Shown piece by piece: positions 6,843 to 17,206 of a DNA stretch of 64,000 nucleotides; position 1 is the stretch's first letter, and each line of letters starts with the position of its first letter. The notes below the pieces were generated by a model. It did not search any database. It was not told where the DNA came from and saw only the letters and a program-made list of their open reading frames with translations. Source of the DNA: Protula sp. h YS-2021 (lineage: Eukaryota; Annelida; Polychaeta; Sabellida; Serpulidae); contig OX457028.1 of assembly GCA_949752745.1 (NCBI GenBank), positions 9,135,389 through 9,199,388 on the forward strand, written 5' to 3'. Made by a program: the position numbers and the translations under genes.

Positions 6843-7730
6843 ATGCAACACAAAGATGAATTTTTATCGCCAGAGCTTCGGGCTCGCTACTTCTTGTCGC
6901 AGAAGGATGTAGATCTCTGGGAAGATATCTATATAGAATATCAAACATTTCTATTTCGACAGTGGATGAATTTTCTCAGGAACAGACCTGAAGAAGAGTT
7001 CAACCGGTTTGGCAGGGCGGCGGAGGAACGATACAAGCGCCGGAGGGAGAGCTTGCTCGACAGGAGCCAGGACCCACCGCCCTGCCAGGAAGAAAGGCCA
7101 GCCAGGACCACAGCAGCGACAACCACGACGACGGCGACCCCTGCCAAGGCGACTCCTGCTGCAGCCACGACGTCGACGCTGACGACTCCGCCGATAGCGA
7201 TTCCAACGGCAGCTGATGTCACTGTCTTGAAGGTTCCGGCGGAAGAAGTTATAGTCAAACGGCGAAATCTTCCTAGCGCCACAGTTACCAAGCCGGAGAC
7301 GGTGACACCAGCTCCTGAGGAAGAGCTAGCAGCCGCTGTCGCCAGTATAACGGACCTCACGCAGGTGGACTTCAGCCTCATGCAGTCGCCCTCCGATAAT
7401 GACCCCACCGTGGAACTGGTTGACGTGAAACAGGAGGATGGCTCTTCCAAAAAGTCAACCCTCCAGGATATCGTAGAGTTTTTGGATACGGCGGATAATG
7501 TGCAGTTTTGCAGCTTCTGTCATTTTGGATTACCGGCAGGAACCTCTCTACGAGTCCACGAACAGACATGCCCAGATGCGTTAAAGCCGGAGTACCATTA
7601 TTGTAACGTTCTGGGTAGAGGTTTCAGGACACACAGGGCCGCGGTAGCAGCGCATAGGAGGAGGGCTGGCTGTAGGGAGGATGACGGCAGCGGCAGAGGC
7701 GGAGACGGCAACGGCGCCAAGGCGAAATAG
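6843..7730 (+). CDS. Divergent zinc-finger protein of the viral element
   Basis: A 295-residue protein and the only plus-strand gene of the block. The N-terminal ~80 residues are helical and charged, the middle (~80-160) is a Thr/Ala/Pro-rich linker. The C-terminus carries a C2HC-type finger (CSFC...LRVHEQTC) and a degenerate second finger (YHYCNVLGRGFRTHRAA) that lacks one cysteine, then a Gly/Asp tail. A transcription regulator is likely. GC content and codon use are much richer in G+C than the neighbouring AT-rich genes, which suggests separate acquisition or different constraint. Well-placed TATA box upstream. Confidence 0.65.
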   Translation: MQHKDEFLSPELRARYFLSQKDVDLWEDIYIEYQTFLFRQWMNFLRNRPEEEFNRFGRAAEERYKRRRESLLDRSQDPPPCQEERPARTTAATTTTTATPAKATPAAATTSTLTTPPIAIPTAADVTVLKVPAEEVIVKRRNLPSATVTKPETVTPAPEEELAAAVASITDLTQVDFSLMQSPSDNDPTVELVDVKQEDGSSKKSTLQDIVEFLDTADNVQFCSFCHFGLPAGTSLRVHEQTCPDALKPEYHYCNVLGRGFRTHRAAVAAHRRRAGCREDDGSGRGGDGNGAKAK

Positions 7731-7899
7731 TAGGGGAAGCGGCGGCAGGGGAAGCGACAGGAAGTGGACCGGCGGAGAAAGCAGGAAAATACCTCCACGG
7801 CCGCTTTTTAGCAGCCACCCATTATTACGAAATGAGCGCGAATCGTGTCATGTTGTAAGTATGTATGTGTATGCATGAGAGTGTGGGAAATGCTAAAAA

Positions 7900-8760
7900 A
7901 AAGGGTCTATAAATCATTGATTTATACCCCCATCTGTCCGTCTGACCGTCTGAAAAAGCTAAACAAATTGCTGCCTAGGTTAAAAATACCCTGGCATGAG
8001 AAATGAAACGCTAAATCTGTCCGTCTACCCGTCTGAAATAGCAAAACAAATTGCTGTCTGGGTTAAAAATACTCAGGCTTGAGAAATGAAATGCTAAATC
8101 TGTCCGTCTGACCGTCTGATGTGTTATGTGTGTGTGGAGAGAGAGATTAAAAAAATAAAAAAAATGATTGCCTGTCTGACCGTCTGAAAAAGCTAAACAA
8201 ATTGCTACCTGAGTTAAAAATACTCAGGTATGAGAAATGAAACGCTAAATCTGTCCGTCTGACCGTCTGATGTGGTGTTATGTGTGTGAGAAGAGTGAGA
8301 AAGCTAAACAAATTGCTGCCTGGGTTAAAAATACACAGGCTTGAGAAATAAACGCTTAATCTGTCCGTCTGACCGTCTGATGTGTTATGTGTGTGTGGAG
8401 AGAGAGATTAAAAAAAAAAAAATGATTGCCTGTCTGACCGTCTGAAAAAGCTAAACAAATTGCTACCTGGGTTAAAAATACTCAGGTATGAGAAATGAAA
8501 CGCTAAATCTGTCCGTCTGACCGTCTGATGTGGTGTTATGTGTGTGAGAAGAGTGAGAAAGCTAAACAAATTGCTGCCTGGGTTAAAAATACACAGGCTT
8601 GAGAAATAAAAGCTTAATCTGTCCGTCTGACCGTCTGATGTGTTATGTGTGTGTGAAGAGTGAGAAAGCTAAACAAATTGCTGCCTGGGTTAAAAATACC
8701 CAGGCTTGAGAAATAAACGCTTAATCTGTCCGTCTGACCGTCTGATGTGGTGTTATGTGT
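7900..8760. repeat. Tandem repeat with conserved hairpin
   Basis: About seven repeat units of alternating length (~108 and ~150 bp), each containing TGTCCGTCTGACCGTCTGA and GAAAGCTAAACAAATTGCT. Each also holds a hairpin of the form GCCTGGGT-TAAAA-ATACCCAGGC. Unit arms vary together (ACCTGAGT with ACTCAGGT; GCCTGGGT with ACCCAGGC). No gene is visible. It could be the inner part of the terminal region of the element to the left. Confidence 0.7.
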
Positions 8761-8789
8761 GTTTGGAGAGAGAGAGATACAAAAATAAA

Positions 8790-9860
8790 ACAAAAAGACT
8801 GCCCTTTTATCCGGGTGTCCTTTTATCCGGGTGTCCTTTTATCCGGGTGTCCTTTTATCCGGTTGCCGTAGGTGTTCTGTGTGTACGCAGTGAGAAAGCT
8901 TTAAAAAAAAGAAGAGCTGTTGTTGCCTGTATATACCGTAATGGGTAGAGAGCTCTGGGTTAAAAATGACGTCTCTCAAGGAAAAGAGTGCTCATTTCTT
9001 TTAATTGCTTCTACGGCAATCCATTAGTGAAGGTATGTGGCTTTAGAGAGTGAGAAAGCCGAAAAAAGACTGTTTCTTTGCCCCTCAGACGCCGTGGTGT
9101 GATAGAGAGAGAGACAAAAATACAAAAAAAAAACATGACTGTCTGGGTGTCCGTGTGTCTGAGTGTCCGTGTCTGGGTGTCCGTGTGTCTGGGTGTCCGT
9201 GTGTCTGGGTGTCCGTTTGTTCGGTTGCCGTAGGTGTTAGAAGAGTGAGAAAGCTTTAAAGAAAGGATTGTTGCTTGTATATGGCCACAATGCATGGAGA
9301 CCTCTCTGTGGTTAAAACACAACATCCCTTAAGGAAAAGAGTGTTCATTTTTTTTTTAATTGCTGCTGCAATGGCTTGGTTAGAGAGTGAGAAAGCCAGA
9401 AAAAGACTGTTTGTTTGCCCCCAGCTACCGTGGTGTGATGGAGAGAGAGGTAAAAACAAAAAACAAAAAAAAAAAGACTGTCCGTTTGTCTGGTAGTCCG
9501 TTTGTCCGGGTGTCCGTTTGTCCGACTGACCCATTACCAGTCTGGTCTGGCGTGTGTTTGGAGAGAGAAAGCTAAAAAAAAGAGTTGTCATTGCTTGTAT
9601 ACATAGAGTGACCTGTGGTGCGGCTGGCAACGGCAGGTCTGAAAGTTGACTGGTGGTGGTGGTGGTGGTAATGGGGGGGGGGAGTGCTCGAGTGCTCGGG
9701 TGCTCGGGTGCTCAAGTGCTCGAGTGCTTGGGTGCCATTTTGTTCGGGCGCCATTTTGTTCGGGCGCCATTTTGTTCGGGCGCCAAAAAAAAAAAAAAAA
9801 AAAAAAGGGGTGATTTTTTTTACCCCTTTTTTATACCTCCTTTTTGACTTTAAGGGGGCT
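8790..9860. repeat. G/T-rich short tandem repeats, no gene
   Basis: Successive short repeats: CCTTTTATCCGGGTGT x4 (about 8804-8865), TGTCTGGGTGTCCG (about 9140-9220), TCCGTTTGTCCGG (about 9480-9520), GTGCTCGGGTGCTCG (about 9688-9730), CGCCATTTTGTTCGGG x3 (about 9733-9784), then an A run. Larger units around 8880-9080, 9240-9420 and 9550-9600 share AGAGTGAGAAAGC. No convincing coding region. Confidence 0.6.
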
Positions 9861-9954
9861 TTATAGGTGAGCTCTAGCCATGTAGCTATGAGTTCTCTAT
9901 TTATAAAATGGAGAACTTGTACGTTTGGGGAGGTGTCTCATCTGTCCGTCTGCC

Positions 9955-10110
9955 GTTGGATGGTTGTTTGAATGGCCGCCCGTTTGAATGCCGTTTGAAT
10001 GGCCGCCCGTTTGAATGCCGTTTGAATGGTCGTCCGTTTGAATGCCGTTTGAATGGTCGCCCGTTTGAATGCCGTTTGAATGGTCGCCCGTTTGAATGGC
10101 CGCCCACTCT
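9955..10110. repeat. 27-bp tandem repeat
   Basis: About five copies of a ~27-bp unit containing GCCCGTTTGAATGCCGTTTG. The open frames across it on both strands only reflect the repeat period. Confidence 0.75.
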
Positions 10111-10114
10111 CCAT

Positions 10115-10450
10115 ATTACGTCATTATGACGTTCATATGACGTTCATATAACCTCCATATGACCTCCATATGATCTCCATATGATCTCCATATCACGTCA
10201 ATAACATGTCCATATGACGTCAATATGACGTCAATATGACGTCACTGTTTTTGGAACCCCATGGGGCTCCGAAAACACCTCATGACGTCATTATGACGTC
10301 CATATGGCAACCATATGGCAACCATATGGTAACCATATGACAACCATATGACAACCATATGACGTCAATATGACGTCAATATGACGTCACTGTTTTCGGA
10401 ACCCCATGGGGCTCCGAAAACACCTCCTGGCGTCATTATAACGTCACTTC
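10115..10450. repeat. TGACGTCA-rich repeat cluster
   Basis: Dozens of close variants of ATATGACGTCA and CCATATGAC. The perfect palindrome TGACGTCA (the CREB/ATF site) occurs several times. A palindromic block, GGAACCCCATGGGGCTCC, is present twice (about 10253 and 10399) with the same flanks. Likely part of a transposon rather than a host enhancer. Confidence 0.6.
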
Positions 10451-10479
10451 CTGTTTTCGGAACCCCACTTTTACCCTAC

Positions 10480-10972
10480 TCACGACCTATTTCCCCAAAA
10501 CCCGACTTTATTCCGAAGTCGAGGAAACGTCGGTTTTCTGACGTCATTCCGACGTTGCAAAAACAACCAAAAAGCGATGAACATTTATTATCACTCACCG
10601 GAAATGGAAGTCATTTTGAAAAAGAGGAAGAAAAAACGTAATCTTTACATGCAAATTTTAGAATTTTGATGGCGCGTCGGTATTTTTCTTCCTAGATTGT
10701 AAAAATTTACATAGAAAATGCTTTCGTATGCATTTCACAACAGCAGTTGAATGATTAATTATATAACTGTAGACTATTTTTGTAAGACGTGTCTAAGACT
10801 GGTCGTTTCAAGGTGGTAAACCCGATGTCAGTTTCAGGTCGGAATCCGACGTCATTCTGACGTTGAAAACCCGACGTCGGTTCTATTTCATATACAACCA
10901 AAACCGGAACGTCAGTCAGACGTCGGAAACGTCGGGTCACGACGCCGACCCGACGTCATTCTGACGTCTTAT
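10480..10972. mobile_element. ACGTC-rich MITE-like repeat
   Basis: Rich in GACGTCATTCTGACG and CGACGT words on both strands, ending at TTGTTTGCTGGG near 10982. I know elements of this look (CCCAG-type ends, ACGTC or AACGTTG interior) as abundant non-autonomous DNA transposons in marine invertebrates. The left end and a target duplication were not found. A related piece lies at 13505-13870. Confidence 0.4.
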
Positions 10973-10982
10973 TGTTTGCTGG

Positions 10983-11356
10983 GATACAGTTTCGGAGAAC
11001 TCGTCTCGACAGAAATTTTGATAAGTCGCATTTTTTTGTCGATTTCAAAATATATATAAATATATAAATTTTCACTGCATAAAATTTCAGAACGCTAGAT
11101 CGAATAGTTTTGGAGAACTCATGTGGACATAACCGTGGTAACAAATTTCCTGAAAAACAGCTATTTTTAACAAGTCGTATTTTAAAAGTTTCTGGCCGAT
11201 TAAGAAAATAATACGACAATATAAAACTTTGGCCTGACACGAGGGTGCACAAATGCGGACAGACAGACGGACAAACCGAAACTTATATCCCTTCGTTACA
11301 CCGCGGATAATTACCCACCCCTGCCATTCTCCATGCATATGACACCAATTAAGTGG

Positions 11357-11357
<1 letters not shown>
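10983..11357. other. Dispersed repeat, no gene
   Basis: Two similar segments (GGAGAACTC...GACA...AAGTCG near 10995 and 11110) followed by GGACAGACAGACGGAC near 11258. That GACGGAC-type ending recurs at about 56406 and is common at ends of invertebrate Helitron/SINE-like repeats. Confidence 0.4.
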
Positions 11358-11421
<64 letters not shown>

Positions 11422-11454
11422 ACTCTCTCTCTCTCTCTCTCTCAATCTCCCTCC

Positions 11455-11495
<41 letters not shown>
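11358..11495. repeat. (CT)n microsatellite
   Basis: Nearly pure CT dinucleotides with a few interruptions. Confidence 0.95.
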
Positions 11496-11498
<3 letters not shown>

Positions 11499-12346
11499 TA
11501 CACCTAATTAATACCAAAGGATGGCAAAACGTGTGATGCAAGTATAATACATGTTTTTGGCCTAAAATGCCAAACTGAAGTCGAAACGTCGCTCTTGCAA
11601 CATTGCTTGGAAATGGAAACGACGTTGTAAACAGGGTCGGGGTGGGGGTAGGGGGCACTTGGTACTATATGTGTTACCACGCATGTCCAAAAAAAAAAAA
11701 AAAAAAGAAAAGAAAAACTTAGAGAAAAGGGAATAACTTTGAGGCCAGACACAGCTCGCGCCGAGTGCGAATTACGTAAGAAAAGTGGGGTAATTGTCAT
11801 TCAGTACTCAGCGTTTCCAACAAAAAGGGGTGCTTTTTTTCAGAAATGCACTCCGCGTTTGGTTAAAAAGGTGTATTATTTCAAAACTGGCACTCTGCGT
11901 TTAAGGATGGTTATAAAAAGTCTAGGACCCGCATGTTGGGTGAGTGCCCCCACCCCTGTGATGGATACAGGTTTTTGGTCAAGTGGAGGGGGGGGGGGGG
12001 GGGTCAACTTCAAAAGTTGTGAGTTGCGAGTTAAAGTTTACCAGTCAAACAAATTTAAGTCTAGTTTTTTCGATATAAGGGGGGTGGGGGTGGGGAATTA
12101 CAACCCATGAAACTCCCCTCCCCCTCCGGGTGCCACTCACGTACCAACTGGTTATCACGCGTGCCCTTGACTTCTTAAAACGACCCGTAAACGCAGAATG
12201 CTCGGTTAGAAAATTTCCGTTTTAATAAAACGAGGAGTATATTTCCGAAAAGCCATTTTTACCTGAAACGTGGAGCACCTCATTAAAATTATGCCCCCCC
12301 CCCCCCCTACAACGAAATTGGCACTCAGCGACAACCACATCTGGTC
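11496..12346. other. Intergenic repeats, no gene
   Basis: Contains an A run (11691-11706), G runs near 11990 and C runs near 12295. Several diverged copies of a phrase like GCACTCCGCGTTT...AAAA (near 11849, 11891, 12180, 12325) suggest an old tandem repeat. No supportable coding sequence. Confidence 0.4.
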
Positions 12347-12350
12347 TTAA

Positions 12351-12945
12351 AGGGAAATGCGGGTTTCTCTGTGCCATCTAGCGATCGAAATGCGCATTAC
12401 ATTGAATATCGATGAGTTTGAATCCATGTTTACACAGTAGAAATAACTACTAAAAATCCGTCTAGATAAAAAAATTCTTTTCAAAGACAAATAGGGTCGT
12501 GTCCAGAAATGGTCTGTGTTGATATTTTGTTCCTAGAAGGGCCTGTGTTGATATATTGTCCATTAAAATCATATTACACTGTTTTCACTATTTACCCATT
12601 GAGTCAATGGGATTTTGTCAAAAAGATTGTATAATTCTCTTATTGATACGGTGACATATATTTTTATTTGCTTAAAACATCTCGTATGACGTGTTCTTCA
12701 AACAGGGAAAAAATGAGGCAATTGTCAATTGTGATTATGCGTGAATTTTGCATTTTGATTGAAATTTCTTGATTTTCCCAATGGTTTCTATAGTAAAAGT
12801 ACGCGACCTTTCAGTGTCTTTATTTCTCTTATAACATCGGTGACCCCACTTTTTCTTTTCAATTTTTTAATATATACCCTCAAAGCATTAAACTGTGAAA
12901 GTATGAAGGAAATGTCAATTGTAGGTGAGATACCCGCATTTCCCT
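12351..12945. mobile_element. TTAA-flanked MITE (595 bp)
   Basis: Perfect 14-bp terminal inverted repeats, AGGGAAATGCGGGT at 12351 and its complement ending at 12945, flanked on both sides by TTAA (12347-12350 and 12946-12949). TTAA duplication is the mark of piggyBac and Kolobok elements; the AGGG end fits a non-autonomous derivative of either. No transposase inside. Confidence 0.8.
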
Positions 12946-13353
12946 TTAAAATTACCCTCCTACTCCGCGTTTATTTAAATACGCATAATGAAACACAGGC
13001 TACTAAAGTCCCCCTCTTCGATCCGCAACTGTCTAAAATGTCATGAGAATAGCACTGCATGTATTGAGAAGCCGTACTGATGTTTTACAATTAGCTTTTT
13101 TCTGGAAAATTAAACATCCTCCCGGGATTCACCCAGTGAAATACAATTATAGACTTCTGTATTAGTGCGCTCTTTCAACCGGCCGGCATGTTTTAGTGTC
13201 ATGAATTTTCTGTCAATATTTTCAAACTGGCTCTTAAAACTTAAGTCATCTGTGATCTGATTTTATTGATGTTATTCTTTTTTTTTTTTTTTGTTTTCTT
13301 TTTTTTTTTGGTGTTTTCTTTTTATATTCGAGAAGGGTTATATACGTATTCCA

Positions 13354-13442
<89 letters not shown>

Positions 13443-13446
13443 TAAT
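13354..13446. repeat. (AAT)n microsatellite
   Basis: About 30 AAT units, followed by degenerate GAT-rich sequence. The poly-Asn/poly-Ile frames are artefacts. Confidence 0.95.
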
Positions 13447-13504
13447 CGTGATCATGATGATCATGATTATGATGATGACTACCCCACTAACCATTCTAAG
13501 GTAG

Positions 13505-13870
13505 AACCAACGTCGATTTGAAGTTGCTTTGTCGCTCCGACCAACCACAACATTAACTCTGGTTGCACTTTGGTTGTGATACCGCGCGACTGAAAATCAA
13601 AGTCTCACCAACATCTTTGACACAACGTTGAAAAGATGGTAGGTAAGCAACGCTGGTTGGACGTTCCTTTTGGCTGCAACAAAAACATAGACGTTGTTTC
13701 GACTTCTATTTCGATCCTATTCACAACGCTGATTTAGTGGTCAAACAATCAACGTCTATAATGTCAGGGGATAGATGCTTTCTCGGTTTCCATAATCAAC
13801 CCAAACCTTTGATCCAACGTCGGATCCGACGTCAATCTAACGTAGTGGGACGTCGCAATGTTCACTGGGA
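13505..13870. mobile_element. AACGT-rich MITE-like repeat
   Basis: Many CAACGT and ACGTCG words in both orientations, ending ACGTCGCAATGTTCACTGGGA near 13872. Similar in style to the repeat ending at 10982 and to a shorter stretch at 20805-20890 (CAACGTTG). Probably a non-autonomous DNA transposon; ends are not proven. Confidence 0.4.
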
Positions 13871-14204
13871 CATATCAGTCATATGAATTTGCCTCATACA
13901 TCATATGTGCATGGTATGTTACAGGGTGATTTAACCACAATCGACTTTAATTGTATCATCACGTTTAGTGCTCGTATCATATGCTAACTATGTGTCTAAC
14001 ACATGCTGACCAGATGTTATCCAAAGATATTTTAGCATTGAAAACATAGTCATCACATAATCATCATGTGCTTATCACATGCTTGGAATAAATTTTGTTA
14101 AACATGTGTTAGAATTGTGGTTCAAATCGTAGTACACAAAAGTTATGATCGCATGTTGAGATTTTAAAAAATTGACAAAATGGTCACGTAGGTTAACATA
14201 CGTT

Positions 14205-15581
14205 AGTAGTAGGGAAAAGAGAGTTCTGGAACAGACCCCCCCACCACCTACCCCCTACCCCCTACCCCCCACCCCTACCCCCCCTAGCGGTAAGAAAATT
14301 TTGTGATTTCAGCATAGTTATCCGTTTCAGACGATTCTGAGCAACTTTGGTTTTTATGACCCCCCCCCCCCTATCATGTAACACTGTGTAGTTGAACAGA
14401 CATCATTCAAAAACGAGAGCAGACCTTTTTGTTCTCCTTGGAAAAACTTGGACAAACTTTTGGTTTTTGGTTTTTGTGACATTATGTGACTTTATGTCAT
14501 CTGTGACATTATGTGACTCTGTGACTTTTTTTTAACATAATAGCCATATTTCTATGTCTATTTTCACTATTATTATTATGATAATATTTAATTAGTCATA
14601 TTTCAATGGTTCTATTACAATAACCACACACACAGCATAGGAATAAGTACATGAAAGGTCTCAGAGTGTGGGGAAACGTATCGATAAATTTCAGAGTGCA
14701 CTCGTTCAGAGCGTGGGAACGATCAATAATTTGAGAAGGAATGGGATTTTCCCTACGTTAAGTCCAATGTTATGTTTTATAGCAGTTGGAAAATGGTGCT
14801 TCTAGACCAACTTTAGCAAATGTAGTTTTTGACAACATATGATATATAAAATAAGTTTTAGCATTTTACCATGCTACTTATTCAAATGTTCTAAAGTTAT
14901 AGTGGTGCAGAAATGGTGCTTCTACATCAACTTTAAAAAATTTAGTTTTTGATAACATATGATGTATAAAATAGGTTTTAGCATTTTACCAAGCTACTTA
15001 TTTGAATGTTCTAAAGTTATAGTAGTGGAAAAATGGTGGTTCTAGACCAACTTTAAGAAATTTTGTTTTTTGACAACATATGATGTATAAAATAAGTTTG
15101 AACATTTTACCATGTTGAAGTAGGGAAAAATCAGGGTTCTAAACCAACTTTAACAAATTTACTTTTTCACGTTTCAAACGATTCTACCACTTGGTTGGTT
15201 GGTTGATTGTTGGAAAATGGGAAGTGAAAATGTGGATAGTTATGTAGGAAAACTGCCCCCATTCAAACATGTGTTCGAATGGCAAGCCCATTTAAAAGAC
15301 GTGTTCGAATGGCAAGCCCATTTAAAAGACGTGTTCGAATGGCAAGCCCATTCAGAACACGTGTTCGAATAATTTTTGGAAGATATTACGTCGTGGTATT
15401 GTTCAACAATTTGTTCAACATGTTCAACAAGTTGTTCAACATGTTCAACATGTTGTTGCTCAACAAGTTGTTGTATATAAAGCTATGTTTAAAGACTTTC
15501 TCATCATTTGAACAGTGTAGGTTGAACCGAAAGGATGTATAAATGCAACATTTGTTCAAAATCTTACAATTGGCCATAAAG
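14205..15581. repeat. Left terminal inverted repeat
   Basis: From the outer end: C-rich tract, ~340 bp unique part, three copies of a ~120-bp unit (AAATGGTGCTTCTAGACCAAC...), a three-fold GTGTTCGAATGGCAAGCCCA repeat, a cluster of GTTCAACATGTTCAAC words, and an inward TATA box. It pairs with 17558-19152 in reverse complement. Confidence 0.9.
15474..15482 (+). promoter_or_regulatory. Inward TATA box in left inverted repeat
   Basis: TATATAAAG, facing the interior. The same box sits in the right inverted repeat, so both repeats can drive transcription inward. A short upstream ATG (15543) precedes the main gene. Confidence 0.55.
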
Positions 15582-15636
15582 TCTTAAAAGACACTTAAAG
15601 GTTGCTCACACGTCAGAAGTGGATGAAGAATCGGAT

Positions 15637-16266
15637 ATGGAAAACCCTGTAAAACTACCTTTCACGGAAACTTTAGATGAGTCTTCTATGGAAAGTCAAA
15701 GCGTTAACATGGCTGAAAAGAATGCACATGCTTGTACAGATTTGGTGCATTATACAACAGCGAAGAAGCTTTGCTCAAACATATGGAGCAGTGTGGTGAG
15801 GATGCTGATGACAGGAGTTCTGAAAGTGAGTCAGAAACAGACTCTGAAAGTGAGTCAGAAAATAGACTCTGTTTGGTATGATATGGTTCAAGAAGTCTAC
15901 GATGACTATGATGACAAATTTCAAGAAAAGGTTTCAGAATATGAAGAACAAGGACTTGAAGATGCGCGTGAAATAGCAAGTTATGACCTTCGACCCATTT
16001 ATAAACATGGACTAAAACAACTGTTTATGAGACTATTCAAATATACCCAGCGTCTAGAACAAAGCCAACATTATCAAAAGATTTTAAAGGACTTTAATTA
16101 CTTTGTGGATGAAAAACATTACAAGTATTCAAAGGCACTAAAGGCGGCTATAAGGAAAAACAATGCATTCTTTGAAGAGATACTAGATAAGGAAGAGGAG
16201 TATGACAGCAGTGATGAAGAGAGTGGTATGGAGAGTGAACAGAGTGAAACAGATGAAGAAAAATAG
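15637..16266 (+). pseudogene. Zinc-finger/acidic helical protein with two compensating frameshifts
   Basis: The main frame is open from ATG 15637 to 16266 (the frame before it has only GTG). Its first ~25 residues and everything after about 15870 look coding: a helical, charged domain (EYEEQGLEDAREIASYDL and onward) with an acidic Ser/Glu tail. Between about 15714 and 15868 the main frame is poor, while the neighbouring frame encodes a C2HC finger (CTCLYRFGALYNSEEALLKH) and an SESESETDSESESE run. The two frames look like parts of one protein separated by two opposite indels, or a spliced gene. I recall finger-acidic-helical proteins of this layout in Polinton-like loci; function unknown. Confidence 0.6.
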
Positions 16267-16516
16267 ACTTATTTGACTAAACTTTATGATAAAGACTTTA
16301 TAAATGTTGTAATATTTTATTAACTTAAGCGTTGTGTATTAATATATGTCTTGCTTTGCAACATATGAAGTCGCAAGGTTCCTGACACGGTTTTAATTGA
16401 CCCGTAAGCCATATATCATATATCGTATATTAGGTATTATAGTTAATTTTGTATTATTATGTATTATATTCAAGAATTGTATTATTATGTATTATATTCA
16501 AGTATTGTATGAGAAA

Positions 16517-16552
16517 AATAAAAAGTTGAAAAGCATCGTATGTGTTTTTATT
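16517..16552. terminator. Convergent polyadenylation signals
   Basis: AATAAA at 16517-16522 on the plus strand and at 16552-16547 on the minus strand, 24 bp apart, between two convergent genes. Confidence 0.55.
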
Positions 16553-16876
16553 GAATATTACAAATATGTACAATTATGATACAAACAAAACTATTTCAAA
16601 TACATATTATGTTAATACATGTGCAGATTCACAAGAACTTAACTTAAAATTTTATAACAACTAACTTCACATGAACATAGATCATGTTAATTTCATAGTC
16701 TACATATGAAGACAATTTTATTTGAACTACATATCAAATGTACATGTCCATATGAGTCAAAGCTAAGTTTCAAGTTCTTGTCAAGCTTCAAAACATCTTC
16801 TGCACTGAGGGTGATGAAATCATAGCATCCACTAAGCACGTCATGCAGTTAAAACTGTATACAGTCATCTCGCTGT

Positions 16877-17185
16877 CTACTCAACGATCTTCTGACAGTC
16901 ACTGCATTTATACAAATCCATTTTCTGAAGCATGAGATCCACTGACGTCATTTGCTTCTTCAGCATGTGCCAATCGTTCAATGACAACAAAATTCCCTTC
17001 TTGGTAGGATGCAACCTCCCAGATATATGATCCGTAATATATTCACGAATGTTAACCATCACTTTCTGTTGATATTTCGCCAATTTGATATATATTTCTC
17101 CATTAATAGGTATCATAACCGGTAAATCGTCTACACTCATCTTCTTCATGGTGGTAGCAGCTTTACACTCTGGTTCTCGCTTCAT
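16877..17185 (-). CDS. PC4/p15-like transcriptional coactivator
   Basis: A 102-residue protein. Residues ~30-78 match the PC4 (SUB1/p15) single-strand-DNA-binding domain: EIYIKLAKYQQKVMVNIREY, then HPTKKGILLSLNDWHMLKKQ, with the typical TKKGIxLSxxxW core. PC4 acts in RNA polymerase II transcription and binds melted DNA. Here it may help the element's own transcription or replication (inference). A CSDC pair lies near the C-terminus. The ATG at 17185 is clear; a truncated relative lies just upstream. Confidence 0.9.
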   Translation of the reverse strand: MKREPECKAATTMKKMSVDDLPVMIPINGEIYIKLAKYQQKVMVNIREYITDHISGRLHPTKKGILLSLNDWHMLKKQMTSVDLMLQKMDLYKCSDCQKIVE

Positions 17186-17206
17186 TTTAGGCTCTGTCTT
17201 AAGTTT

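Larger units (their letters stand above)
1..7730. mobile_element. Polinton/adintovirus-like element, right part
   Basis: The stretch holds a compact gene block typical of Polinton (Maverick)/adintovirus elements: integrase with chromodomain, FtsK/HerA-type packaging ATPase, small basic core/capsid-like proteins, and several zinc-binding or acidic accessory genes. Eleven genes lie on the minus strand, several joined by 1-16 bp overlaps, and one gene is divergent on the plus strand. Major capsid protein, cysteine protease and protein-primed polymerase B are not in the window and may lie to the left. The right boundary is not proven: repeats continue to about 9.85 kb and no terminal repeat can be paired because the left end is missing. 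Confidence 0.85.

Noticed and set aside
6941..7450. Long minus-strand frames opposite the zinc-finger gene
   Set aside because: Shadow frames of a GC-rich coding sequence; low-complexity Val/Ala products without motifs.
11087..11536. Arg-Glu and Ser-Leu repeat frames
   Set aside because: Translation of a CT microsatellite.
13246..13548. Poly-Ile/poly-Asn open frames
   Set aside because: Translation of an AAT microsatellite.
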